A DNA stretch of 64,000 bases. Origin: Tardiphaga sp. P9-11 (GTDB lineage Bacteria; Pseudomonadota; Alphaproteobacteria; Rhizobiales; Xanthobacteraceae). The DNA lies in NCBI RefSeq assembly GCF_008329525.1, contig NZ_NPKQ01000005.1, forward strand, positions 1-64,000. The letters are read 5' to 3'. A program made the translations under genes and the position numbers. The notes beneath the pieces are model-generated. The model made no database searches. It had not been told where the DNA came from and saw only the letters and a program-made list of their open reading frames with translations. Positions 1-8,526 of this stretch are shown here, in pieces; the first letter of the stretch is position 1, and each line of letters begins with the position of its first letter.

Positions 1-47
1 TGGTACTATGGCTTAAGCCCTGGGAGAGTAGGTCGCTGCCAGGCCTG
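1..47 (+). rRNA. rrf: 5S ribosomal RNA, 3' end (partial)
   Basis: The first bases match the 3' third of bacterial 5S rRNA: the GAGAGTAGGTC loop-E/helix-IV segment followed by GCTGCCAGGCCT, the closing strand of helix I. The 5' part lies off the window. It is therefore the tail of an rrn operon read left to right, ended by the strong terminator at 86-117. The exact 3' end is set by analogy with other 5S molecules and may be off by a few bases. Confidence 0.9.
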
Positions 48-85
48 CAAAGGACAAAGTTATCCTCAATTACGATATCTCAAAC

Positions 86-117
86 AAAACGCCGCGCTCT
101 CATGAGCGCGGCGTTTT
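86..117 (+). terminator. Rho-independent terminator of the rRNA operon
   Basis: AAAACGCCGCGCTC, a 4-base loop TCAT and the exact complement give a 14-bp perfect stem whose 3' arm ends in TTTT. It lies about 40 bases after the 5S gene and is the expected rrn terminator. Confidence 0.9.
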
Positions 118-246
118 GCGTTTGTGCAACTCTCAGTGCTGCGTCTCCCCCAGCACGGCGATCTGTCTGGAAAATACTACCGCTATCGCTGAACTATCCT
201 GTCGATCGAGCGACTTACCGAGGACATCTACCAACAGGACCTCGGG

Positions 247-786
247 ATGAATCTGACCTTTCGTTGCGCTATCGCTCTGACATTCACCGCGACCGCCTTC
301 TGCGTCTCGTTGCCTGCCAGCGAAGTTGCCCTCGCGCAGGCGTCCAGGCAGCAGGCACCCGCTGCGAAGCAACTGGCGCTGACTGAAAAGCAGATCGTGG
401 CGCTACTGGCGGCCCAGAAAGATCTTGATGGATTCGTCGCCGCTGCCGGGTCGAACGCTGCGGTTCTCGCGCAGGTTAACGATGTCGCGAAGAAACACGG
501 CTTCGCAAACTATGGCGACTACACGATCACGCTCGACAATATCGGTCTCGTCATGGCGGGCATCGATCCGACGACGAAGACCTATGTAGGTCCCGCTGCC
601 GTGATCAAGCAGAAGATTGCCGCTGTTCAGGCGGACAAGAGCCTGTCGGCTGAAGACAAAAAAGAAGCGTTGGAGGAACTCAATGCCCGGATGGCATCGC
701 CGCTGCCAGCGGTCGAGAACAAGGGAAATATCGACCTCGCCATCAAGCATTACGACAAACTCGCCGTCGCGCTGAAGGACGAATGA
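247..786 (+). CDS. Secreted hypothetical protein, paralog 1 of a tandem pair
   Basis: This 179-aa protein of unknown function begins with a Sec signal peptide (hydrophobic core about residues 8-24, likely cleavage after the ALA near residue 30). The mature part is Lys/Ala-rich and mostly helical. Shared blocks with the next gene show that the two are paralogs: ALTxKQI, LAAQKDLD, DVAKKxGFANYGDY, KxYVGP, IAAVQADK and PAVENKGNIDL. The Pro/Ala linker after the signal peptide is shorter here than in paralog 2. A periplasmic location is inferred from the signal peptide. No enzymatic motif or metal site is evident. Confidence 0.8.
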   Translation: MNLTFRCAIALTFTATAFCVSLPASEVALAQASRQQAPAAKQLALTEKQIVALLAAQKDLDGFVAAAGSNAAVLAQVNDVAKKHGFANYGDYTITLDNIGLVMAGIDPTTKTYVGPAAVIKQKIAAVQADKSLSAEDKKEALEELNARMASPLPAVENKGNIDLAIKHYDKLAVALKDE

Positions 787-1012
787 CCCGGCGCGGAACG
801 CCGCGTGCTGAAGAACTGGTGCATTCTCGCCCCCGCCAGGGTGCGAGCCAGATGGAAAGCCAGGTTCGCTGGCTCAAGATCCGATCGGCTGTTGCGATCA
901 TTCAGCCACGATTCAGCTGCAGCATTCCATCCTCTGCCAACCGGGCTCGTTGAACCGGATTCGCTCCGCGATCGACATTCACCGGTCGCACCAATTTGCC
1001 GAGGAGATCTTC

Positions 1013-1621
1013 ATGCGTTCCATCCTTCGCCCTGCCATCGCCGCCCTGACCATCGCAGGCCTTGCGACGATTCCCGTCGCCGGCGCCGCATACGCGCAGG
1101 CGCAGAAACAGCCGGCCGTGAAACAGACCCCGCCCACGCCGGCACCCACTGCAGCACCCGCGCAAAATGCGCCGGCGCCAAAGCAGATTGCTCTGACGGA
1201 CAAGCAGATCGAGCAGGTGCTGGCCGCGCAGAAGGATCTCGACGCGGTTACCGCCAAGCTGCCGCAGCAGGCGCCCGACAAGCCCGATCCCAAGGTGGTC
1301 GCGCAGCTCGATGACGTCGCCAAGAAAAACGGCTTTGCGAATTACGGCGATTACAACGACGTTGTCGAAAACATCATGCTGGTGCTGGGTGGCTTCGATC
1401 CGCAGACCAAGAAATATGTTGGCCCGGAAGCGGTCTTCAAGCAGCAGATCGCGGCCGTGCAGGCGGACAAGAAAATGCCGGCCAAGGACAAGAAGGCCGC
1501 GCTTGCCGATCTCAATGCCGCGCTAAAATCACCGCCGCCGGCGGTCGAGAACAAGGGCAATATCGACCTCGTTGAGAAATATTACGACAAGCTGGCCGCA
1601 TCGATGCAGAACGACGAATAA
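1013..1621 (+). CDS. Secreted hypothetical protein, paralog 2 of a tandem pair
   Basis: This 202-aa protein is the second copy of the family at 247-786. The ATG at 1013 is chosen because GAGGAG lies at 1001-1006 and it places a clear signal peptide at the N terminus (core about residues 6-24, likely cleavage near AYA-Q at 28-29); an upstream in-frame ATG at 950 would bury that signal. A Pro/Ala/Gln-rich linker (about 30-60) precedes the conserved domain with FANYGDY, KKYVGPEAVFKQQIA and AVENKGNIDL. The two genes are about 225 bp apart, so each may have its own promoter. Function unknown; probably periplasmic. Confidence 0.85.
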   Translation: MRSILRPAIAALTIAGLATIPVAGAAYAQAQKQPAVKQTPPTPAPTAAPAQNAPAPKQIALTDKQIEQVLAAQKDLDAVTAKLPQQAPDKPDPKVVAQLDDVAKKNGFANYGDYNDVVENIMLVLGGFDPQTKKYVGPEAVFKQQIAAVQADKKMPAKDKKAALADLNAALKSPPPAVENKGNIDLVEKYYDKLAASMQNDE

Positions 1622-1799
1622 GTCCGCCATTGCGATCGCATGGTCTGGATTTTTGAAGATCGGGGCTGCCAACGCGGCCCCGATTGTCATTGGAAGCCAA
1701 ACCAGAGCTACGAAATAACGCCTTGGCGTCCCCCGAATTGTTGTCTAAGCCCTCGTTATTCCGGCTTTCACGAGCCTTTCACTGACGCGGGAGACCGAC

Positions 1800-2003
1800 A
1801 TGTCGAATCCGAAAGAAGTTCCCGCCCTCCCGCTGAAGGGCTACAGCCTGTTGGACTTCCAGCCTGATCCGACCGTGGTCGGCATCTCCTTCGACACCGA
1901 GGCGGGTGTGTTCATGTTCGTGGCCACCAAGGAAATCCTCGACGCTCTCGGCCAGGCCTTCATCCACAAGGCCGCCTCCATGCCGTCGCGCGAGCAGAGC
2001 TGA
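1800..2003 (+). CDS. Small hypothetical protein (67 aa)
   Basis: A short protein with a balanced, soluble composition: a conserved-looking LLDFQPDPTVVGISFDTEAGVFMFVATKE strand-rich core (written here as the segment about residues 18-45) followed by a helix rich in Ala. It carries no signal peptide or membrane segment. The reading frame is open over its whole length in a GC-rich region, which supports but does not prove coding. I do not recognise the family. Confidence 0.6.
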   Translation: MSNPKEVPALPLKGYSLLDFQPDPTVVGISFDTEAGVFMFVATKEILDALGQAFIHKAASMPSREQS

Positions 2004-2107
2004 GACAAAGCTGTTCGCCATTTCCGGAAACGGGTGGCGAACAGGTCTGGATCGTCGCAAACTGCGGCAACCTCATCGCATGTCATCGCGGGTGATGGAG
2101 GCTTCTC

Positions 2108-2650
2108 ATGACCGACGTTCAATATACATTGTTCGACACTGCCATTGGCCGCTGCGGAATCGCCTGGGCCAATCGCGGTATCATCGCCGTGCAACTGCCG
2201 CAGCCGGACGAAAAACAGACGCGCGTGCGCATCAAGCAGCGCCACGCCGATATCGTCGAAGCCGCACCGCCGCCGGCAGTGCAGGCCGCCATCGACGGCA
2301 TCGTTGAATTGATGAACGGTAAGCCGGTTGATCTTCTGGAGATCGATCTCGATCTCTCCGACGTCCCCGAATTCAATCGCAACGTCTATGCGATCGCGCG
2401 CCAGATTCCGCCAGGTGCGACGCTGACTTATGGCGATATCGCCAAGAAGCTCGGCGGCGTCGAGCTGTCACGCAATGTCGGTCAGGCGATGGGGCAGAAT
2501 CCGTGTCCGGTGATCGTGCCGTGTCACCGGGTGCTCGCCGCGGGCGGCAAGCCGGGTGGATTTTCGGCCAATGGCGGCGTCGAGACCAAGCTCAGGATGC
2601 TCGCCATCGAGGGCGCGTATGTGAATCACACGCCCTCGCTGTTCGATTAG
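2108..2650 (+). CDS. ogt: Methylated-DNA--protein-cysteine S-methyltransferase
   Basis: This 180-aa suicide repair protein transfers alkyl groups from O6-alkylguanine (and O4-alkylthymine) in DNA to its own cysteine. The C-terminal DNA-binding domain is complete: the Arg-finger helix SRNVGQAMGQNP (121-132), the active-site PCHRV at 138-142 with acceptor Cys139, then the typical GKPGGFSANGGVETK loop. The N-terminal part (1-85) matches the Ogt/AGT ribonuclease-like domain and lacks an Ada AraC extension, so it is a stand-alone enzyme. ATG 2108 follows GATGGAGG about 7 bases upstream. It is flanked by unrelated genes and is probably monocistronic. Confidence 0.95.
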   Translation: MTDVQYTLFDTAIGRCGIAWANRGIIAVQLPQPDEKQTRVRIKQRHADIVEAAPPPAVQAAIDGIVELMNGKPVDLLEIDLDLSDVPEFNRNVYAIARQIPPGATLTYGDIAKKLGGVELSRNVGQAMGQNPCPVIVPCHRVLAAGGKPGGFSANGGVETKLRMLAIEGAYVNHTPSLFD

Positions 2651-2729
2651 GCCCGCCGCAAGAATGCCGTAGGTCCGACGCAGGATTTTCGCAAGCTGAC
2701 GTGAAATTGCGTCAGGCCGCTTTTCGATC

Positions 2730-3347
2730 CTAACCCTTTGGCGGAACGGAGATCTTGACCGATTCCCGCTGCAGCATCTTGTTGTGGAAGGCGTCGAGTT
2801 TCGGAAACGCCTTGCGCCATCCACAATCCGGGAAGCGGAAGTCGGCATAGCCGAGCACGCAGACGAGCGCGATCTGCGCCGCATCCAGCGGACGCGTCAG
2901 GATGTCCGGATGATTTTCGAAGCGCGTGAGGCCCTCCCATGCACGATCCCACTGATCGTCATACCAAGCTTGCCACAGGAGTTCCTTCGGACGCACGCCG
3001 ACTTCGTAGCGGCATAGCAGCATCGCGTCCGTCATGCCTTGCAGCATCGAATGCTCGCTCTTCACTTTCCAGCGCGCCGGACCCGAGGCCGGGATCAGCT
3101 TGTTGCCGCCGGCGAGCTCGTCGAGATATTCGGTGATGACGTAGGAATCGACGATGACATTGCCATCGTCGAGGATCAGCGCGGGTAGTTTCCTGACCGG
3201 GCTGATGTCATGGGAATAAGCCTCGTTCTTCTGCGTCGGCGCGACTGAAGCCGCCACCAGTTCGATCTTGTCGATCAGTCCGAGTTCGATCGCCGCTATA
3301 CGCACCTTGCGTGCGAAGGGCGAACCCGGGGAGAAAGTGAGCTTCAT
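2730..3347 (-). CDS. Glutathione S-transferase family protein
   Basis: This 205-aa protein has the thioredoxin-like N domain of GSTs: SPGSPFARKVR at 6-16 carries the likely catalytic serine and the Arg-Lys pair, KLPAL at about 54-58 supplies the cis-proline, and the VDSY motif near 66-69 is the glutathione gamma-glutamyl site. The helical C domain runs from about residue 90. Length is normal for the family. It could conjugate or dehalogenate electrophiles; the substrate cannot be read from sequence. It lies downstream of an FAH-family gene on the same strand, but a terminator at 3369-3401 separates them, so it probably has its own promoter. Confidence 0.88.
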   Translation of the reverse strand: MKLTFSPGSPFARKVRIAAIELGLIDKIELVAASVAPTQKNEAYSHDISPVRKLPALILDDGNVIVDSYVITEYLDELAGGNKLIPASGPARWKVKSEHSMLQGMTDAMLLCRYEVGVRPKELLWQAWYDDQWDRAWEGLTRFENHPDILTRPLDAAQIALVCVLGYADFRFPDCGWRKAFPKLDAFHNKMLQRESVKISVPPKG

Positions 3348-3368
3348 GTTCAGTGTCTTTCATGAATG

Positions 3369-3401
3369 AAAAAGCGCGGACACGCCCCTGCATGTCCGCG
3401 C
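3369..3401 (-). terminator. Rho-independent terminator after the FAH-family gene
   Basis: On the minus strand GCGCGGACA and TGTCCGCGC form a 9-bp perfect stem around a 10-base loop and are followed at once by TTTTT (bases 3369-3373 on the plus strand are A5). It sits just after the stop of the gene at 3416-4258 and before the GST start. Confidence 0.8.
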
Positions 3402-3415
3402 GAGATGAAGGGCGC

Positions 3416-4258
3416 TTAAGCCGCAACCACTTTCTGCTTCTGCTCGCCAAGCTTCTCGATGCCGAGCGTCATGACGTCGCCGACTTCGAGGAACTTCGGC
3501 GGCTTCATGCCGAGGCCGACGCCGGGCGGCGTGCCTGTGGTGATGATGTCGCCGGGCATCAGCGTCATCATGCCGGATAGATAGGACACAATCTGCGGCA
3601 CATTGAAGATCATGGTCGCGGTCGAGCCGGTCTGGCAGCGCTTGCCGTTGACGTCGAGATACATGCTGAGCTTTTGCACGTCGCCGACTTCATCTGATGT
3701 GACCAGCCACGGGCCGAGCGGGCCGAACGTGTCGTGCGACTTGCCCTTGGTCCACTGGCCGCCGCGCTCGATCTGGAAGAAACGCTCGGAGACGTCGTTG
3801 CACACGCTGTAGCCTGCGACATGCTTGAGCGCGTCGGCTTCGGTCACGTATTTGGCTTTGGTGCCGATGATGATGGCGAGTTCGACTTCCCAGTCGAGCT
3901 TGGTGGAGCCGCGTGGCTTCTCCACGTCGTCATTCGGGCCGCACAGGCTGTTGAGAGCCTTCATGAAGACGATCGGCTCCGACGGAATCGGCATATTCGA
4001 TTCAGCGGCGTGGTCGGCATAGTTCAGGCCGATGGCAATGAATTTCGGTTTGCCGCCAACGGGCGAGCCAATGCGCGGCGAGCCGCTTACGGCAGGCAGC
4101 GACGCCGGATCGAGCGCAGCGAGCTTGGCGAGATTGGCGGGAGCGAATGCGTCGTCAGCCAGATCCTTGATCTGTCCGGAGAGGTCGCGCAGCTTGCCGT
4201 CCTTATCGATCAGTCCCGGCTTTTCGCTGCCGAACGCGCCGTATCTTACGAGCTTCAT
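3416..4258 (-). CDS. Fumarylacetoacetate hydrolase (FAH) family protein
   Basis: This 280-aa protein belongs to the FAH/HpcE superfamily, whose members cleave C-C bonds or isomerise or decarboxylate oxo-acids using a divalent metal. The N-terminal cap starts MKLVRYG; the catalytic fold carries FIAIGLNYADHAAE (about 73-86), the metal-binding acidic cluster around DWEVELAIIIG (about 125-135) and the C-terminal TTGTPPGVGLGMKPP loop near 240. These are the features of the FahA/2-hydroxyhepta-2,4-diene-1,7-dioate isomerase/ureidoglycolate lyase branch; which substrate is used is unknown. The MBL hydrolase gene upstream on the same strand is about 90 bp away, so co-transcription is possible. Confidence 0.9.
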   Translation of the reverse strand: MKLVRYGAFGSEKPGLIDKDGKLRDLSGQIKDLADDAFAPANLAKLAALDPASLPAVSGSPRIGSPVGGKPKFIAIGLNYADHAAESNMPIPSEPIVFMKALNSLCGPNDDVEKPRGSTKLDWEVELAIIIGTKAKYVTEADALKHVAGYSVCNDVSERFFQIERGGQWTKGKSHDTFGPLGPWLVTSDEVGDVQKLSMYLDVNGKRCQTGSTATMIFNVPQIVSYLSGMMTLMPGDIITTGTPPGVGLGMKPPKFLEVGDVMTLGIEKLGEQKQKVVAA

Positions 4259-4347
4259 TGTCGTCTCCCTTGGGGCTTGTCTGAAGGGTTGTGGAACAGG
4301 GCGCGAGGAAATTCAACCGCGGTACGGAAAGGTCAGAGCCGCAAAAA

Positions 4348-5199
4348 CTAGTGCTGCAGTGCGGTAAATTTAAAGGCGTCTCCCTCGCGTATAATGCGCC
4401 CGGCGCCGAAGTGACCGCCGATCACCAGCGTCGGCGTATCCGCGAACCGCGAGAACAATGCGCGCCGTGATACGGCAGATTGCACCTGGTCGGAATCCGC
4501 CGTCGATGACCAGTCGAGATGCGCCATCTGTACCGGGTGATGCGCGGCATCGCCGGTCAGCAGCGCTTCCTCGCCTGCGGACTTGATGTGCACACTCATA
4601 TGGCCGGGGCTGTGGCCCGGTGTCGGGATCAGCGTGATCTCATCCGAGAGCTGCGCGTCGCTGGCAACGAGATCCATCAGCCCGGCATCGGCGATCGGCT
4701 TCACGGAATCGTTGAACACGGCGAGATGCGCCGCTGTATCGCTATGGGCCTTCCAGCAATCATATTCGTTCCGGCCGAACACATAGCGTGCGTTCGGGAA
4801 TGTCGGCACCCATTGGCCGTCGACCAGTTTCGTGTTCCAGCCGACATGATCGACATGCAGATGGGTGCACAGCACCGTGTCGATGCTTTCGGGCGCGAAG
4901 CCGGCTGCCGTCATGTTTTCGAGGAATGGCGTGTGCAGGTTATTCCAGGTCGGCACCGAGCGGTCCTGCTTGTCATTGCCGAGACAGGTATCGACGATGA
5001 TCCTTTGCGTCGGCGTTTCCACGATCAGCGCATGGATCGACATTTTCAGCCGGCCTTCAGGGGATGCGAATTCCGGCATCAACCACGGCAGCGCCTGGAC
5101 GTCATCGGGGCCGACCTGCGGGAGAATGAAGCGCGTGCTGCCAATCGTCTGGCCTTCGATGATCTGCGTGATCCTGACCTTGCCGACCGTCCATTGCAT
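4348..5199 (-). CDS. MBL-fold metallo-hydrolase
   Basis: This 283-aa metallo-beta-lactamase-fold enzyme has the full dinuclear zinc set: HLHVDH at 113-118, His196 in TPGHSPGH, and Asp217 in LTGDAAH. Length and layout resemble the AHL-lactonase/AttM and YtnP branch, which hydrolyse lactones or esters, but the family is broad and no substrate can be assigned. There is no signal peptide, so it is cytoplasmic. It lies upstream of the FAH-family gene on the same strand. The two could act in one catabolic step series (lactone opening, then C-C cleavage), which is inference from neighbourhood only. Confidence 0.9.
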   Translation of the reverse strand: MQWTVGKVRITQIIEGQTIGSTRFILPQVGPDDVQALPWLMPEFASPEGRLKMSIHALIVETPTQRIIVDTCLGNDKQDRSVPTWNNLHTPFLENMTAAGFAPESIDTVLCTHLHVDHVGWNTKLVDGQWVPTFPNARYVFGRNEYDCWKAHSDTAAHLAVFNDSVKPIADAGLMDLVASDAQLSDEITLIPTPGHSPGHMSVHIKSAGEEALLTGDAAHHPVQMAHLDWSSTADSDQVQSAVSRRALFSRFADTPTLVIGGHFGAGRIIREGDAFKFTALQH

Positions 5200-5326
5200 C
5201 AGGCGTTCATCCTACTGTTTTTTGGGGCTGGAAGATGCGGGTTTCCGGCGTGGCGCGCAATGGATCATCTTGCGGAGCTGCGCGTTGTCTGAGTGGAACA
5301 CCAGGCCCTGCAGCAAGGAGCGTGCG

Positions 5327-5740
5327 ATGCCAGAACTCGCGATTTCATCCGAGAAAGTGGGCTTTCTGATCGAGAAGGCGCGGCAGTTCGATGCCAAGGA
5401 TATCGCCTCGGATCCCGATTCCGGCTCCAACGGCGCCGATGACGATATGATCGATGTGCTTGAGGACAATGGCGAGGATCCCGTGGCGCGGGAAATCGCG
5501 GGCTTCATCAGCGCGCTCACCGAGGACGAGCAGATCGATCTCGTCGCCCTGATGCGGCTGGGCCGCGGCGACGGCACCATCGAGGAATGGAGCGATTTGC
5601 GCCGCGAAGCCGCCGAAGGCCGTAATGGCCGCACCGCGCGCTATCTGCTGGGCGAGCCGTTGCTCGGCGATCTGCTCGCGGAAGGGCTGGAAGAATTCGG
5701 CGTGGATTGGTCAAGCGAACGCACCACGCCCGTCCACTGA
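5327..5740 (+). CDS. DUF3775 domain-containing protein
   Basis: This 137-aa acidic protein of unknown function matches the DUF3775 pattern: an N-terminal helix (KVGFLIEKARQFDAKD), an Asp/Gly-rich stretch around 27-45, the IAGFISALTEDEQIDLVALMRLGRGD core (about 57-82) and a C-terminal LLGEPLLGDLLAEGLEEFG helix. ATG 5327 is chosen because CAAGGAG lies 6-8 bases upstream; the open frame continues far 5' over the opposite-strand MBL gene but that part is a shadow. Small, soluble, no catalytic motif. It ends shortly before a bidirectional terminator. Confidence 0.85.
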   Translation: MPELAISSEKVGFLIEKARQFDAKDIASDPDSGSNGADDDMIDVLEDNGEDPVAREIAGFISALTEDEQIDLVALMRLGRGDGTIEEWSDLRREAAEGRNGRTARYLLGEPLLGDLLAEGLEEFGVDWSSERTTPVH

Positions 5741-5755
5741 TGACGTCGCGCAAAG

Positions 5756-5790
5756 AAAAGGCGATCGGCCGCGAAGCCGATCGCCTTTTT
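5756..5790. terminator. Bidirectional terminator between converging genes
   Basis: AAAAGGCGATCGGC and its exact complement pair over 14 bp around a short loop; A4 on the left and T5 on the right allow termination for both the DUF3775 gene (+) and the SDR gene (-). Confidence 0.88.
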
Positions 5791-5810
5791 GCGTCTTGAG
5801 ATATCGCCGC

Positions 5811-6593
5811 TTACATCGTGCCGGGGAAAGCGCCGCCGTCGAGCACGATGTTCTGGCCGGTGATGAAGCCGGACTTCGCGCTGCAAAGCCACGCGCAGGC
5901 CTGACCGAATTCATCGGCATCGCCGAAGCGACCCGCCGGGTTTTCCGCTGCGCGCTTGGCCAGGATCTCGTCGATCGACAGGCCCGTGGCCTTGACCTGG
6001 CCGGCGGCAACGCCCTTCAGGCGATCGGTGTTGAACGGGCCGGGCAGCAGGCCGTTGATAGTGACATTCGCACGCACCGTCTTGCGCGACAGGCCGGCGA
6101 TGAAGCCGGTGAGGCCGCTGCGCGCGCCGTTTGACAGGCCTAGCACGTCGATCGGTGCCTTCACGGCGGCCGAGGTGATGTTGACGATACGGCCGAACTT
6201 GCGCTCCATCATGCCGTCCACCGTCGCCTTGATCAGCTCGATCGGCGTCAGCATGTTGGCGTCGATAGCCTTGATCCAGTCGTCGCGGGTCCAGTTACGG
6301 AAATCGCCGGGTGGCGGGCCGCCGGCATTGTTGATGAGGATGTCGATCTGGCCGGCTGCCTTCAGCGCGGCTTCGCGGCCTTCGACCGTGGTGATGTCGC
6401 CGACGACTTCGGTGACCTCGACGCCCGGATAGGCCTTGCGGATATTGGCAGCGGCTGCCGCCAGCGCGTCGCCGCCCCGTGCGGTCATCGTGACATGCAC
6501 GCCTTCTGCCGCCAGCGCTTCGGCGCAGCCACGGCCTAGGCCCTTGCTGGATGCGCACACCAGCGCGCGGCGGCCTTTGATTCCAAGATCCAC
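5811..6593 (-). CDS. SDR-family oxidoreductase lacking the canonical YxxxK
   Basis: This 260-aa protein has the Rossmann fold of classical short-chain dehydrogenases: the dinucleotide loop ASSKGLGRG (14-22), NNAG at 88-91 and Ser141 in NITSAA. Where the catalytic Tyr-x3-Lys should follow, the sequence reads SNGAR (154-158), so both Tyr and Lys are replaced. A divergent branch of SDRs with LSN-type motifs at this point is known to me, but its chemistry is not settled. The C-terminal DGGAFPGTM end is typical of the family. It may be an altered-mechanism reductase or a binding protein; the annotation 3-oxoacyl-ACP reductase would over-state it. Confidence 0.85.
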   Translation of the reverse strand: MDLGIKGRRALVCASSKGLGRGCAEALAAEGVHVTMTARGGDALAAAAANIRKAYPGVEVTEVVGDITTVEGREAALKAAGQIDILINNAGGPPPGDFRNWTRDDWIKAIDANMLTPIELIKATVDGMMERKFGRIVNITSAAVKAPIDVLGLSNGARSGLTGFIAGLSRKTVRANVTINGLLPGPFNTDRLKGVAAGQVKATGLSIDEILAKRAAENPAGRFGDADEFGQACAWLCSAKSGFITGQNIVLDGGAFPGTM

Positions 6594-6683
6594 GATATCA
6601 CTCCTGACGTTGTCGAGATGGCGAAGAGAAGAAAGAGGCGGCCAGTCTAGCCCCTTGGATGCGGCCTGATAAGGGCGCTGATG

Positions 6684-7199
6684 TCAGAGCCGGTGCGCGC
6701 GTTTCCATTGCTCGATGGTAACGGTCACGTCCGGCGGCAGCGATTTGACGCCCTTCTGACCGGCCAACGACAGCAGCGGCCTCAAATGCGAGCCGGTCAT
6801 ATAGGCCGGCTGCATATTAGCCGGCACCAGCTGGTCGAAGATCAGCACCAATGTCACCGCGATCAGGCCGACGCGGACGGCCCCGAGCAGCGCGCCGCCG
6901 AGGCGGTCGCCGATTCCGATCTCGTGGCCGATCATGTCATTGATCGCCACGCGCAACAGCGAGCCGAGCACGATGCCGGACACCAGGAAGATCGCGAAGA
7001 ACAGCAGTGAGTTCTGCGTGGTCGGGGCGCTCGCGCTGCCCGACAGTTGCGGCGCGATCAGCCCGGTGATCCAAACCGCCATCGGCATCGCGACCAGATA
7101 GCCCAGGATGGTGACCGCGCTGCGCAGCAGGCCGGCGCGGAAGCCGATGACCATGGCGATGATCAGGCCGACATAAACGACGACATCGAAACTGTTCAT
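6684..7199 (-). CDS. cvpA: CvpA family membrane protein
   Basis: This 171-aa protein shows the CvpA layout: four hydrophobic segments (about 5-22, 27-48, 62-84, 98-125) starting with a FDVVVYVGLIIAMVIGFRAGLLRS block, then a cytosolic tail with a DQLVPANMQPAYM-like segment. CvpA is needed for colicin V production in E. coli and affects envelope functions; its biochemical role is unclear. The start at 7199 (MNSFDV) is preferred over 7223 because it places the first membrane segment at the N terminus. The gene is divergent from the SDR at 7311 with about 110 bp between them. Confidence 0.85.
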   Translation of the reverse strand: MNSFDVVVYVGLIIAMVIGFRAGLLRSAVTILGYLVAMPMAVWITGLIAPQLSGSASAPTTQNSLLFFAIFLVSGIVLGSLLRVAINDMIGHEIGIGDRLGGALLGAVRVGLIAVTLVLIFDQLVPANMQPAYMTGSHLRPLLSLAGQKGVKSLPPDVTVTIEQWKRAHRL

Positions 7200-7310
7200 C
7201 GCGGCTTCGTCCCCATGTGGCAATTCCGCGTCAAAGAAATCGGCGGAGCGCGCCGGTTTGCGATCGCGGCAAGGCCGGGTATCACTAGGGCAAAATCAAA
7301 GGGAAATGCC

Positions 7311-8087
7311 ATGTCTGCTAATGCGATGTCCGGGATATTCGACGTCAGTAAAGAAACCATCCTCATCACCGGAGCCTCGCAGGGCCTCGGCCGACAATTT
7401 GCGCGCGTGCTGTCCGCGCATGGCGCAGCTGTGGTGCTCGCAGCGCGGCAGATGGGCAAGCTGGAGAGCCTGCAGAAGGAAATCACGGACAAGGGAGGCC
7501 GCGCCGTCGCGGTGTCAATGGACGTCACCGACAATGCCTCGATCGCACAGGCGTTCGATGCCGCTGAAGCTGCGCTCGGGCCGGTCAGCGTGCTGATCAA
7601 CAATGCCGGCATCGCGGTGGAGAAGATGGCCATCGATCAGACTGAGGCGGATTGGGACGCGGTGATCGGGGCCAATCTCAAGGGCGCCTATTTTGCGGCG
7701 ACCGAAGCCGCGCGCCGCATGATCGCGCATAAAGTGGAAGGCAATATCGTCAATATCGCTTCGGTCCTCGGATTCGGGTTGACCAAGGCGGTGTCGCCTT
7801 ATGCGATCTCCAAGGCCGGCATCGTGCAGGCGACCAGGGCACTGGCGCTGGAACTCGCCGCGCACCGCATTCGCGTCAATGCGCTGGCGCCAGGCTATAT
7901 CGATACCGACATCAACCACGCCGCTTGGGACACGCCGGTAGGCGAGAAGCTGGTCAAGCGCATCGCGCAGCGCCGGGTCGGTCATGAATCCGACCTTGAC
8001 GGTGCCATCCTGCTGCTGGCCTCGCAGGCCTCGCGTTACATGACCGGCAGCACCGTGACCGTCGATGGCGGCTTTCTGCTGAACTAG
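7311..8087 (+). CDS. SDR-family NAD(P)-dependent oxidoreductase
   Basis: This 258-aa classical short-chain dehydrogenase/reductase carries TGASQGLG (20-27), NNAG (97-100) and a complete catalytic triad: Ser151, Tyr164 and Lys168 (PYAISK). The C terminus MTGSTVTVDGGFLL is typical. ATG 7311 is chosen because it gives the usual short N-terminal lead-in; the open frame extends upstream over the divergent cvpA gene and is not coding there. Cofactor preference and substrate are not readable. A second SDR in the neighbourhood (5811-6593) has lost the catalytic pair, in contrast to this one. Confidence 0.9.
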   Translation: MSANAMSGIFDVSKETILITGASQGLGRQFARVLSAHGAAVVLAARQMGKLESLQKEITDKGGRAVAVSMDVTDNASIAQAFDAAEAALGPVSVLINNAGIAVEKMAIDQTEADWDAVIGANLKGAYFAATEAARRMIAHKVEGNIVNIASVLGFGLTKAVSPYAISKAGIVQATRALALELAAHRIRVNALAPGYIDTDINHAAWDTPVGEKLVKRIAQRRVGHESDLDGAILLLASQASRYMTGSTVTVDGGFLLN

Positions 8088-8371
8088 GGTGCCAGAGCCC
8101 GTCCAGCAGGCCTGAAAAGCCGTTTTCGGCGGTTGCATCCGTGCCGCGCCGGGTTGTGCCGACACAGGGCAGACTGGCGCGTTGCCGCACCGTCATAAAA
8201 GCGCAAAAAGATCGTCGCTGCCCCTTTCCAAAGCAGGCGGGCATTGGTACATACCCCTCGCACCGAGGGCTTTGCCCCGGTTGCCTTCTCAGGAAGCCTC
8301 CGGACTGGGATCGATCGACGCCTTGGCGTTGGCCGACTTCGTTTCGTTCTCCGGTTTTCCGAAAGGTTTGG

Positions 8372-8448
<77 letters not shown>

Positions 8449-8466
8449 AACATTCTAAAAGAAATC

Positions 8467-8500
8467 AAAGGGTTGGACGCTAGTCCGACCCTTTCTTTTT
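8467..8500 (+). terminator. Terminator after tRNA-fMet
   Basis: AAAGGGTTGGAC and GTCCGACCCTTT pair over 12 bp (one G-T pair) around GCTA, followed by CTTTTT. It starts 18 bases after the tRNA. Confidence 0.88.
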
Positions 8501-8526
8501 GATCAAAACCCCTCAAGACGACCCAG

